Of a stretch of 10,404 nucleotides of DNA, positions 1 through 6,705 are shown one piece after another (the first letter of the stretch is position 1; the number at the start of each line of letters is the position of its first letter). The notes beneath the pieces are model-generated. The model was given only the letters and a program-made list of their open reading frames with translations. It was not told where the DNA came from and made no database searches. Origin of the DNA: Ilumatobacteraceae bacterium (GTDB lineage: Bacteria; Actinomycetota; Acidimicrobiia; Acidimicrobiales; Ilumatobacteraceae); contig JANQZQ010000120.1 in NCBI GenBank assembly GCA_030728545.1, positions 1 to 10,404 on the forward strand, written 5' to 3'. The position numbers and the translations under genes were made by a program.

Positions 1-893
1 ACGGGGTGTTCTACTTGCAACCGAGTGTTCATTTCTAAGAAAAAGAAATCGCCATCTTGATAGATGAACTCGACAGTGCCGGCGTTGTAGTAGCCAACCG
101 CCCGAGCAGCTTTGACGGCAGCTTCGCCCATGGCTTGTTCGACACCGTCGGGCAGTGCTGGCGCTGGGGCTTCTTCGATGAGTTTTTGGTGGCGACGTTG
201 GGCAGAGCAGTCGCGCGACGAGACCCACACCACGTTGCCGTGTTTGTCGCCCACCAATTGCACCTCCACGTGTCGGGGCCAGGTGAGGTAGCGCTCGACA
301 TAGATTTCGTCGCGGCCGAAAAAAGCCTTCGACTCGCGCTTGGCAGAATCCATTGCTTCGGGCACTGACGCTGCATCTTTGACCACTTTCATGCCGCGTC
401 CGCCGCCACCGAATGCAGCCTTGATCGCAATCGGCCAGCCATTGCTCTCACCAAACTCCACGATTTCGGCTGCGCTATGCACGAACTCCGTGGTGCCCGG
501 CACGATGGGTGCGCCACCGCGTAGAGCGGCTTTGCGCGAAGAAACTTTGTCGCCCATTTCTACGATTGCTGCAGGTGGTGGCCCGATGAAGGCCACACCC
601 ATGTCGGTGATGGCTTGGGCAAAGTCGGCATTCTCAGAGAAAAATCCGTAGCCCGGGTGCACGGCGTCGGCCCCGCTTTGGCGAATCACGTTCAATATGG
701 CGTCAGTATTGAGGTAGCTCTGCGCAGCAGTCTCGCCGCCCAGGGCATAGGCCTCGTCAGCCAGGCGCACATGCAGGGCGTTGCGGTCGAGCTCGGAATA
801 GACCGCCACCGTGGCGATGCCCATTTCGCGAGCCGTGCGAATGACGCGGACGGCGATCTCACCCCGATTGGCAATCAAGATTTTCTTGGGCAC
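1..893 (-). CDS. accA: Acyl-CoA carboxylase alpha chain, biotin carboxylase domain (partial, 3' end outside window)
   Basis: Biotin carboxylase: ATP- and bicarbonate-dependent carboxylation of biotin on a carrier protein, the first half-reaction of acetyl-/propionyl-CoA carboxylase, cytoplasmic. About 297 codons are visible. It opens with KKILIANRGEIAVRVIR, then HPGYGFFSEN (79-88), GDK with K116, the ATP-grasp loop FGGGGRGM (161-168) after K158, HVEVQ (H208), RDCSAQRRHQK (227-237), E275, and EMNTRLQVEHP (287-297). All residues known as catalytic or ATP/bicarbonate-binding in E. coli AccC have counterparts. The sequence resembles actinobacterial AccA3-type chains, which usually carry a C-terminal biotin-carrier domain, but that part lies beyond the window, so a single-domain AccC or another biotin-dependent carboxylase cannot be excluded. 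The start is GTG at 893; a TAG six bases upstream in the same frame rules out extension. Divergent from birA, its likely modifying enzyme. Confidence 0.93.
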   Translation of the reverse strand, partial: MPKKILIANRGEIAVRVIRTAREMGIATVAVYSELDRNALHVRLADEAYALGGETAAQSYLNTDAILNVIRQSGADAVHPGYGFFSENADFAQAITDMGVAFIGPPPAAIVEMGDKVSSRKAALRGGAPIVPGTTEFVHSAAEIVEFGESNGWPIAIKAAFGGGGRGMKVVKDAASVPEAMDSAKRESKAFFGRDEIYVERYLTWPRHVEVQLVGDKHGNVVWVSSRDCSAQRRHQKLIEEAPAPALPDGVEQAMGEAAVKAARAVGYYNAGTVEFIYQDGDFFFLEMNTRLQVEHP

Positions 894-900
894 TAGGACC

Positions 901-906
901 TATCTT
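901..906 (+). promoter_or_regulatory. Putative -10 box (TATCTT) for birA
   Basis: TATCTT fits the actinobacterial TANNNT -10 pattern and ends 9 bp before the chosen GTG start of birA. No good -35 hexamer or Shine-Dalgarno site is visible, which would fit a leaderless or nearly leaderless transcript. It lies within the 22-bp gap between the two divergent starts, so any birA promoter extends into the 5' end of the carboxylase gene. Confidence 0.4.
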
Positions 907-915
907 CGTGTTGCA

Positions 916-1680
916 GTGACTTCAGTTCCGAACGCATCAAATCCTAGTTCGCTTCCCATTTTGCCCACGTGGCCATCGGGTTGGTCGGTGCAGCACGTGG
1001 CCGAAACAGGTTCGACGAATGATGACGCCGTGCTTGCGGCCCATAACGGGGCACCACATCGCAGTGTGTTTGTCACCGACTTTCAGACGGCTGGCAAGGG
1101 TCGGCTGGATCGCTCGTGGGAAGCAACTCGCGGTTCGAATCTGCTCACGTCATTGCTGTTCCGTTACGAAAACGAGGATGCCTTTCGTTTCTCGCGAATC
1201 GTGGCACTCGCCGGCCGTGCTGCCTGCATCGCTTTGAGTGGGGCAACACCTGCATTGAAATGGCCCAACGACTTGGTGATTGATGGGGCAAAGTTGGGCG
1301 GCTTGCTCGCTGTCGGTGCACCGCGCGACCGATTCGTGGTGGTAGGAATCGGGGTGAACGTCGGATGGTCGCCACCAGATGCGGTGTCACTGCATAACAG
1401 AGCAGTAACCAAAGACCAAGTCACGCCGCTTGCGCTGTTGGCCGTGATGCTGAACGAGATTGACGTGCGGCTGGTGCGCAGCGACGCCGAGCTTCATGCT
1501 GAACACAAAGCAGCCTTATCCACGTTGGGCCAGCGCGTGCGAGTGGAGCTACGCGCCGGTGAAAGTGTGGTTGGTGTTGCTGAAGATCTCGACGGCGCCG
1601 GGCGGCTGTTGGTGCGCAGCGATAATCAGCAACTGCATGTGATTGATGTCGGCGATGTGGTGCACTTGCGTGCCCATTAG
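916..1680 (+). CDS. birA: Biotin--[acetyl-CoA-carboxylase] ligase
   Basis: Activates biotin with ATP and transfers it to the lysine of biotin carrier proteins. From GTG 916 the product is 254 aa. Visible motifs: GSTN (32-35), the biotinyl-AMP loop TAGKGRLDRSW (58-68, with GKGR where E. coli has GRGR), GSNLLTSLLF (73-82), KWPND (115-119), GAKLGG with the conserved lysine at 126, GIGVNV, and a C-terminal SH3-like part containing VGVAEDLDGAGRLLV. There is no N-terminal helix-turn-helix, so it is a class I enzyme that cannot repress a biotin operon. The frame stays open up to an ATG at 811, but that start would lie inside the divergent carboxylase gene and adds unrelated residues, so GTG 916 is preferred. 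GTG 988 is a later alternative. The neighbouring carboxylase system is its natural substrate. The LCP gene follows 21 bp downstream. Confidence 0.9.
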   Translation: MTSVPNASNPSSLPILPTWPSGWSVQHVAETGSTNDDAVLAAHNGAPHRSVFVTDFQTAGKGRLDRSWEATRGSNLLTSLLFRYENEDAFRFSRIVALAGRAACIALSGATPALKWPNDLVIDGAKLGGLLAVGAPRDRFVVVGIGVNVGWSPPDAVSLHNRAVTKDQVTPLALLAVMLNEIDVRLVRSDAELHAEHKAALSTLGQRVRVELRAGESVVGVAEDLDGAGRLLVRSDNQQLHVIDVGDVVHLRAH

Positions 1681-1686
1681 GCGCTG

Positions 1687-1692
1687 TACCTT
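1687..1692 (+). promoter_or_regulatory. Putative -10 box (TACCTT) for the LCP gene
   Basis: TACCTT matches TANNNT and ends 9 bp before the ATG at 1702. It lies in the 21-bp gap after birA. The LCP gene may therefore have its own near-leaderless promoter besides read-through from birA. The AGG at 1698-1700 is too close to the ATG to be a normal ribosome binding site. No -35 box stands out. Confidence 0.3.
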
Positions 1693-1701
1693 CAGACAGG
1701 A

Positions 1702-2715
1702 ATGAAAAACGAGTTCGGAGCCCGCCGCCGGCGGGAACGCCAACAAAACTGGCTGGTGGCAGTGGCCATCCTGGCGCTGTTGGGTGTGGCTGGCTTCATG
1801 GGTATTGCCCGAGCTCTCGATGACTCGTTGGCTGACGTACGACGCGAACTTTCATTGACGTCGGTGTTGGCTGAACCCAATGACCAGTTCCTGAACTTTC
1901 TTCTCGTGGGTTCAGACTCGCGGGCGGGTGCTGACCCTAACGACCCAGATTTTGCCAATGTTGGTGGCGAAGGCGATGTGCAGGGTCGCCGCAGCGACAC
2001 CTTGATTGTGGTCAATGTCGAGAAGTCAACAGGAATCATCTCGCTCATGTCGGTGCCACGTGACTTGTGGGTGACGATTGGAGACGGCGAAAACACCGAG
2101 CGAATCAATGTTGCCTATCGCGAAGGTCCTGCAGTGGTGGTGCGCACAATCAACCGTGCGCTCGGAATTCCAATTCATCACTATCTGGAAATCGACTTTC
2201 AAGGCTTCAAAGAACTCGTTGATGCCGTCGGTGGGGTGACCGTTTGTGTCGAGTATCCGACGCGCGACCGCAAGACGGGTTTGTACATTCGCCCGGGCTG
2301 TAAAAACTTGGATGGGGTTGACTCGTTGGCCTATGCGCGTAGTCGATCCTTTGAAGAAAAGGTTGACGGTCAGTGGCGCATGGACGGCACCGCAGACATT
2401 GGTCGCGGCAAACGCCAGCGACTCTTCACAGCACTGCTTATGCAAACTGCAGTGAACCGCACGCTGAGTGACCCGTTTCGCGCTGGCGCAGTCATGCGCG
2501 GGGCAGCGTCGGCACTTTTGGTAGATGAGCGGCTTGACATGGTCGAGTTTGCGCAGTTGATGCGACCTGCTGCAGCGGGGCAGTTGCGTCGCTTTTCACT
2601 TGACACTTTTGGTGACACCGTGCGCGGCAACTCGGTTTTGCGGATTGCCGAGTCGGCCGGGCCCGTATTGGCGTTTTACGCCGGCAGTGGGCCAGCGCCA
2701 GTACCGCCTGAATGA
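1702..2715 (+). CDS. LytR-CpsA-Psr (LCP) family cell-wall glycopolymer ligase
   Basis: LCP enzymes transfer undecaprenyl-phosphate-linked glycopolymers (teichoic acids, or arabinogalactan in mycolata) to peptidoglycan on the outer face of the membrane. The 337-aa protein has a basic N-terminus (RRRRER, 8-13) and one transmembrane segment at about 17-37, giving an extracytoplasmic C-terminus. The LCP domain shows NFLLVGSDSR (65-74, D72 and R74), RRSDTLIVVNV (D99), SLMSVPRDLWV (R120, D121), RINVAY, HYLEIDFQGFKELVDAVGGV and LDGVDSLAYARSR. These are the family's conserved acidic and arginine positions that bind pyrophosphate and metal. The length suits a single-domain LCP protein without the LytR_C domain. 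It follows birA on the same strand, but no functional link is evident. Its last 40 bp overlap tail-to-tail with the opposite-strand cyclic-di-GMP gene. The glycopolymer substrate cannot be read from the sequence. Confidence 0.92.
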   Translation: MKNEFGARRRRERQQNWLVAVAILALLGVAGFMGIARALDDSLADVRRELSLTSVLAEPNDQFLNFLLVGSDSRAGADPNDPDFANVGGEGDVQGRRSDTLIVVNVEKSTGIISLMSVPRDLWVTIGDGENTERINVAYREGPAVVVRTINRALGIPIHHYLEIDFQGFKELVDAVGGVTVCVEYPTRDRKTGLYIRPGCKNLDGVDSLAYARSRSFEEKVDGQWRMDGTADIGRGKRQRLFTALLMQTAVNRTLSDPFRAGAVMRGAASALLVDERLDMVEFAQLMRPAAAGQLRRFSLDTFGDTVRGNSVLRIAESAGPVLAFYAGSGPAPVPPE

Positions 2716-4715
2716 CGGACGGGCTCGCTCGTTGCTGCGCTCGTGCGTTGAGCAAATTCACGGATGCCTGTTGCATCAGTTGGTTCACACAAGTGGTGGC
2801 CTTGCGCATGATCGCAACCCAAGAGCCGTAGACGTTGTAGCTGTTCAGCCGACTGCACCCACTCGGCAACCACGGTCATGTCGAGCGAATGGGCAAGTTG
2901 CACAATGGAGCGCACAATCGGGTCATCGGAGTTTTCTCGACCAATGTTGCGAATGAAGGTGCCGTCAAGTTTGAGTTGGGCCGCCCGAAAATCACGCAGG
3001 TGTGCCAGCGACGAATAGCCCGTGCCGAAGTCGTCAATTGACAGCCGCACGTCGAGCCGCGACAGGGCATTGAGACTGCGAGTAATCGCTGGGTTGCCAG
3101 CCAGGGCGGTGGATTCGGTGAATTCAAGAACGAGTTGTCGCATGTCGACACCCGCACCAGCCAGCGCATTGGTCGTGCGTTCAACGAACCCCACGTCGCT
3201 CAACTGACGCGGCGACACGTTGACATGCACGGCTACCGAACGCTCGAGCGTGTTGTCATCGAGCAGTGTGCGCAACGTGCTGGCGGCTTGACTGATAACC
3301 CAATCGCCGATCGGGCCGATGGCGCCCGTCTCTTCGGCAACTTCAAGGAACGCCGGTGGGGTGATCAGCCCGCGCTGCGGATGGTTCCAGCGCAACAATG
3401 CTTCGATACCCACGATGCGACCGGTGTGAATGGAAACAATGGGTTGGTACACCACAGCCATTTCGCCACCCGCCAACGCGCGTTCGAGTTGTGACGACAA
3501 TGTGAGGCGGTCGCGGGCCTGGGTGCGCATCGCTTCACTGAATATCTCGCTGCGGCCCTTGCCGCGTTGCTTGGCGCGATACATCGCTGTATCTGCATTC
3601 ACCAACAAGGTGAGTGCAGCATCGGCCGGTGATTGTTCATCTAAGAGCGTGAGTGGCGCGATTGCGACACCGACGCTCGCGCCTGAAGTGACTTCGACGC
3701 CGTGAATGACATGTTGGCCCGTGATGCTGGCGCGCAATCGCTCGGCGATCTCGAGCGCCAGTGATTCGTCGCCAACACCTTCGGCTAGTACGGCGAACTC
3801 GTCACCGCTCAATCGCGCTACGACGTCGGATGGGCGAGTGGCAGTGACGAGGCGCTTGCCAACGCTCACGATGAGTTGATCCCCGAAGCGGTGGCCGACT
3901 GTGTCGTTGACATTTTTCAGGCCATCAAAGTCGAGGAACAATACGGTGACACCACGGCGCAACGTGCGGCTACGGTCGAGAGCCTCAGCTACGCGCCGCA
4001 AGAACAGCGTGCGGTTCGGTAGGCCAGTCAACTCATCGTGGGTGGCTTGTCGCTGTAATTCAGTTTGCAGTTGTTTGTGCTCGGTGATATCGCGGGCAAT
4101 TACCGAGTAGTGCTCGACGGTGGAATCTGCGCCGCGCACCACATGCAGAGTGAGTGACAGCGTGCGCATGAACCCATCGGGGCTGCGATGGCCGAGCTCG
4201 CCTGACCAGGAGTTGTGCACACCGCCGGTCAGCACATCGCGCGGCACCTGGTTGCGCACTGCATCAAAAAACGTGGTGGCCGCCTCATTGCTGCTACTCC
4301 CAACGCTGCTACCACTCGTGCTCGTGGTGTCGGTGATGCCGAGCACCTCGGCTGCGCCGCGGTTGGCAAACATGAGTTGCATGTTGGCGTCGAACACCAC
4401 GATGGCATCGCTGGCGGCATCGAGGGCACCAACGAGTTGGTCGTTGAGTCGATCGTGGGTGGCGATGGTGGTGATGTCTTGGGCTGTGCCGACGTAACGG
4501 AGCGTGTTGCCACTGGCATCACGAATTGGCGCGGCGGAAAATGCAATTACAACGTTGCTGCCATCCAAGTTGTTCAACCGAAAATGGGCAACGAATGCGT
4601 CGGGCGTGGTCTGCGTGGCAATCCACCGCGCCTCGAGCTCAGCGCGTGTGGCGGGCAGGGCATGCGACCACGGCGCAACACCGAGCGTGAGTGGAGCACC
4701 ACCCAACGCGAGCAT
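2676..4715 (-). CDS. PAS-PAS-GGDEF-EAL cyclic-di-GMP turnover protein
   Basis: Combines a diguanylate cyclase domain (GGDEF) and a c-di-GMP phosphodiesterase domain (EAL) behind PAS sensor domains; no transmembrane segment, so probably cytoplasmic. From ATG 4715 the product is 679 aa: the C-terminal part of a PAS/PAC domain (1-~82, ending RYVGTAQDIT), a second PAS (~95-210) with a Ser/Thr-rich loop at ~127-145, then GGDEF and EAL. The GGDEF site is SGDEF (303-307), a common active variant, preceded by the inhibitory I-site RPSD with the usual five-residue spacing. The EAL domain keeps EALLRW (438-), NVSPRQL, EFTES, DDFGTGYSSL, LKLD and the glutamine of HAQG, while the usual AEGVE reads AEWVQ. 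ATG 4715 cuts into the first PAS, whose coding continues upstream to an in-frame TGA at 4815-4817, so the true start is uncertain. Probably co-transcribed with the YbhB-like lipoprotein gene upstream. Confidence 0.9.
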   Translation of the reverse strand: MLALGGAPLTLGVAPWSHALPATRAELEARWIATQTTPDAFVAHFRLNNLDGSNVVIAFSAAPIRDASGNTLRYVGTAQDITTIATHDRLNDQLVGALDAASDAIVVFDANMQLMFANRGAAEVLGITDTTSTSGSSVGSSSNEAATTFFDAVRNQVPRDVLTGGVHNSWSGELGHRSPDGFMRTLSLTLHVVRGADSTVEHYSVIARDITEHKQLQTELQRQATHDELTGLPNRTLFLRRVAEALDRSRTLRRGVTVLFLDFDGLKNVNDTVGHRFGDQLIVSVGKRLVTATRPSDVVARLSGDEFAVLAEGVGDESLALEIAERLRASITGQHVIHGVEVTSGASVGVAIAPLTLLDEQSPADAALTLLVNADTAMYRAKQRGKGRSEIFSEAMRTQARDRLTLSSQLERALAGGEMAVVYQPIVSIHTGRIVGIEALLRWNHPQRGLITPPAFLEVAEETGAIGPIGDWVISQAASTLRTLLDDNTLERSVAVHVNVSPRQLSDVGFVERTTNALAGAGVDMRQLVLEFTESTALAGNPAITRSLNALSRLDVRLSIDDFGTGYSSLAHLRDFRAAQLKLDGTFIRNIGRENSDDPIVRSIVQLAHSLDMTVVAEWVQSAEQLQRLRLLGCDHAQGHHLCEPTDATGIREFAQRTSAATSEPVRHSGGTGAGPLPA

Positions 4716-4844
4716 GCGGAATGCGTCGTTGGCTGCCGTCAGGCGACCGGCTACGTCAGTTTCGCAAAGTGCGACAGGAAGCGAAGCGAGTGCGCGGTCG
4801 ATACGCCAAGTATTTCAGGTTTTGTGCCCACCAAGCGGGAGCAT
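4716..4844 (-). other. 5' coding extension of the PAS-GGDEF-EAL gene, interrupted by an in-frame TGA
   Basis: The 33 codons 4814-4716 read as the start of the first PAS domain (RALASLPVALCETDVAGRLT, then AANDAF), continuous with the gene below, but contain no ATG, GTG or TTG. Upstream of them is TGA at 4817-4815, and beyond it an in-frame ATG at 4844, 14 nt after the stop of the YbhB-like gene. In another frame, GTG 4831 reads VGTKPEILGV up to about 4802 and would join the PAS frame after a one-base shift. Either a point mutation, a small indel, a sequencing error, or an unusual start (for example ATC at 4802) could explain this. I cannot tell which. Confidence 0.55.
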
Positions 4845-4858
4845 GGCTCGCGACTGGC

Positions 4859-5506
4859 TCACGGAGCTTGGACGTAGAAGGTGCTCTCGGCCAGGTCGAA
4901 CGTGCTCATCTCGATTTCAGTCAAGAGCAACTCCGCATCGACGCCACCACTAGCGCCTGTGACTGCCGCAAGGTCAATGACTTTGTCCATGGCAAACACG
5001 GTGAGCAAGAACTGTCGACGCTCACCCTTGCTTGGACACGGCGGTGCGTAACCCGCGCCGCCCTCACTGTTCGTGGCGACGACCACTTCGGGTGGTGTGG
5101 CGCCTTCGCCGAGGGCCACGGTGCCGCCAGTGATGTTGGCCATTGTCCACAACAACTGTTCAGGTGTCTCGATGTCGTGCAACAGCACGGCCAAGGTGAC
5201 GGTGCCAGCGGGCTGGCCGATGATTTGCAGTGGTGGCGAAATATTGCGGCCATAACACGTGTATGTCAGATCGATGTCGGCGCCTTCGATCCACGGGCCG
5301 CTCACACTGAACGCGTCACTCGGTTGGAGCGCTTGCGCAGTTTCGTCGGTCACGATGGCGATGGATTCATTTTGCTCGGGCAACGCCGGCGCCAACGTGC
5401 GACCATCACGCGAGCAGGCACCCAACATCAGGATGAGTGCTGCCATCAGGCCTGCTGCAGCGCCGCCAACTTGGCGGGTGGAGTTGTGTGGCCGGGAGTG
5501 ACTCAT
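4859..5506 (-). CDS. YbhB/YbcL-type (PEBP / Raf-kinase-inhibitor-like) lipoprotein
   Basis: The phosphatidylethanolamine-binding-protein fold binds anionic ligands; in bacteria the biochemical role is mostly unknown. The product from ATG 5506 is 215 aa. The N-terminus SHSRPHNSTR, a hydrophobic stretch (~13-28) and the lipobox LGAC with Cys31 indicate a secreted lipoprotein anchored in the membrane. The PEBP domain follows at ~70-215: ISPPLQI, LLHDIETPEQLLWTMANI in the position of the canonical DPDAP...HW segment, YAPPCPSKGERRQFLLTVFAMD matching the GPxPPxGxHRY block, and a long C-terminal helix region. The frame extends to an ATG at 5608, but that would bury the signal peptide and overlap mca, so ATG 5506 is preferred. 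Divergent from mca with a 45-bp gap; followed on the same strand by the c-di-GMP gene within about 15-30 bp, suggesting an operon. Confidence 0.85.
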   Translation of the reverse strand: MSHSRPHNSTRQVGGAAAGLMAALILMLGACSRDGRTLAPALPEQNESIAIVTDETAQALQPSDAFSVSGPWIEGADIDLTYTCYGRNISPPLQIIGQPAGTVTLAVLLHDIETPEQLLWTMANITGGTVALGEGATPPEVVVATNSEGGAGYAPPCPSKGERRQFLLTVFAMDKVIDLAAVTGASGGVDAELLLTEIEMSTFDLAESTFYVQAP

Positions 5507-5514
5507 TGCATCAC

Positions 5515-5520
5515 AGAGTA
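5515..5520 (-). promoter_or_regulatory. Putative -10 box (TACTCT on the minus strand) for the YbhB-like gene
   Basis: TACTCT fits TANNNT and ends 8 bp before ATG 5506. No clear -35 is seen, and there is no ribosome binding site before the start. It sits 15 bp from the oppositely oriented candidate box for mca, so polymerase bound at one would cover the other. Confidence 0.4.
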
Positions 5521-5535
5521 CGAGGTATCGCGTAC

Positions 5536-5541
5536 TAGCGT
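5536..5541 (+). promoter_or_regulatory. Putative -10 box (TAGCGT) for mca
   Basis: TAGCGT fits TANNNT and ends 10 bp before the ATG at 5552. If used, the transcript would begin about 4 nt before that ATG, which argues against the in-frame GTG at 5540 that overlaps the box. No convincing -35 hexamer is visible. Confidence 0.35.
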
Positions 5542-5551
5542 GCGTCAGCGC

Positions 5552-6475
5552 ATGGGTCGGCAAGCGGAATCCACCGAGCGCTTGTGCGTTCTGACGGTGC
5601 ACGCTCACCCCGATGACGAAGCATCCAAGGGTGCGCCAACTTTGGCAAAGTATTCACAACAAGGCGTGCACACCGTGCTGGTGTGTTGCACGGGTGGTGA
5701 AGAGGGTGATGTGAATAACCCGGCGCTCAAAGAGCCCGGTCAGCCTTTTCATGGTCTGTCGGATGAAGCCAGTCGCCAGTTGCTCGAGTCGATGCGCCCA
5801 CACGAGTTGGCTGCCGCTGCCAAGGTGATCGGCTTTTCGCACGTGGAGATGCTTGGCTATCGCGATTCAGGAATGGCCGAGTCGCCCGCCAATGCGAACC
5901 CCGCGTCGTTTCACATGGCCGACATCGACGAAGCCGTCGGTCGGCTCGTGCGCATCATTCGCGCCCAACGACCGCAGGTGATTATTACTTATGGCGACGA
6001 CCAGCGCGGATATCCGCATCCCGACCATCTGAAGGTGCACGACATCAGTGTGTTGGCTTTCGATCGGGCTGGTGACGAAAAGTGGTATCCGCACGATGGG
6101 CCGGTGTGGCAGCCACTCAAGATGTATTACTCGGTGTGGTCGCGGGCCCGACTCACGGCTGTGCACGAAGAGTTGCTGCGGCTGCGCGGCTCGTCGCCAT
6201 ACGACGAAAAGTGGTTCGAGCGACCGAACCTTGATGACCGCATCACGACTCGTCTCAACGTTGGTGATTATTTCTGGGCGCGATCTGGCGCGCTGCGGGC
6301 ACACAAAACCCAGGTCGATGAAAATGAACCGTTCTGGTTTGGGCTGAGTGATGCTGAGTTGGCCGCCGTGTACCCCTATGAAGATTGGGTGCTGGCGCGA
6401 TCATTGGTGAAGAGCCAACGTGCGGCTGGTGAATACGAAGATGATTTGTTTGCCGACATCCGAGTTACGTCGTGA
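5552..6475 (+). CDS. mca: Mycothiol S-conjugate amidase
   Basis: Zinc amidase that cleaves the amide bond of mycothiol S-conjugates, releasing a mercapturic acid for export and GlcN-Ins for recycling; part of actinobacterial thiol detoxification in the cytoplasm. The 307-aa product begins with a beta strand into HAHPDDE (17-23), the LmbE/PIG-L zinc motif, followed by CTGGEEGDVNNP (46-57), GYRDSG (102-107) and YPHPDHLKVH (154-), which supplies the other zinc histidine. The lysine after the zinc motif (DDEASKG, K26) matches mycobacterial Mca rather than the deacetylase MshB, and the C-terminal part (ALRAHKTQVDENEPFW) also follows Mca. Length is close to the ~290 aa of mycobacterial Mca. ATG 5552 is chosen; GTG 5540 is an in-frame alternative, and the frame's further upstream extension crosses the YbhB gene and is not coding. 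The stop overlaps the next gene in GTGA. Confidence 0.92.
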   Translation: MGRQAESTERLCVLTVHAHPDDEASKGAPTLAKYSQQGVHTVLVCCTGGEEGDVNNPALKEPGQPFHGLSDEASRQLLESMRPHELAAAAKVIGFSHVEMLGYRDSGMAESPANANPASFHMADIDEAVGRLVRIIRAQRPQVIITYGDDQRGYPHPDHLKVHDISVLAFDRAGDEKWYPHDGPVWQPLKMYYSVWSRARLTAVHEELLRLRGSSPYDEKWFERPNLDDRITTRLNVGDYFWARSGALRAHKTQVDENEPFWFGLSDAELAAVYPYEDWVLARSLVKSQRAAGEYEDDLFADIRVTS

Positions 6476-6705
6476 GCAACACAGCACAGTTTCGAGTCGC
6501 GTTCGGCAAAAAAGACGAAGTGGTGCACGGCCCAGATGATGCCGACGTGGTGATTTCGGTTGCTGCCGGCGATGCCCACCTTGACCCCACAAGTTTGTAT
6601 ATGCAGGGAAAATTAAAAGCCCAAGGCAGCACAGGTGCGTTGTTTGCGTTGCTGCAGTCGGGCGAAGTGAGCGCGGTTATCCAGCGGCTCGCATCGCGTC
6701 CCTGA
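6472..6705 (+). CDS. Miniature SCP2-like (sterol carrier protein fold) protein
   Basis: A 77-aa product starting at a GTG that shares the sequence GTGA with the mca stop, so translation is probably coupled. Residues 23-65 read like the core of an SCP2 domain: DADVVISVAAGDAHLDP followed by LYMQGKLKAQGSTGALFALL, comparable to the family pattern of a strand, then FMxGKLKxxGD, then a helix. SCP2 domains bind hydrophobic ligands such as fatty acyl chains and are normally about 100-130 aa, so the N-terminal helical part is missing or reduced. No signal peptide or cysteine. The tail overlaps 29 bp with the opposite-strand ChbG-like gene. The role is unknown; tight coupling to mca suggests a link to hydrophobic thiol conjugates, which is inference only. 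Confidence 0.75.
   Translation: MSNTAQFRVAFGKKDEVVHGPDDADVVISVAAGDAHLDPTSLYMQGKLKAQGSTGALFALLQSGEVSAVIQRLASRP

Noticed and set aside
811..915. Upstream extension of birA to ATG 811
   Set aside because: It overlaps the 5' end of the carboxylase gene, including its conserved first residues, and adds residues not found in BirA.
4215..4877. Long plus-strand open frame (about 220 codons) opposite the c-di-GMP gene
   Set aside because: It lies antisense to a gene with clear PAS and GGDEF motifs and has no recognisable domain; GC-rich coding DNA often opens such frames.
4691..5551. Upstream extension of the mca reading frame to 4691
   Set aside because: It is antisense to the YbhB-like lipoprotein and the c-di-GMP gene, has no mycothiol-amidase similarity, and the normal family N-terminus begins just after 5552.
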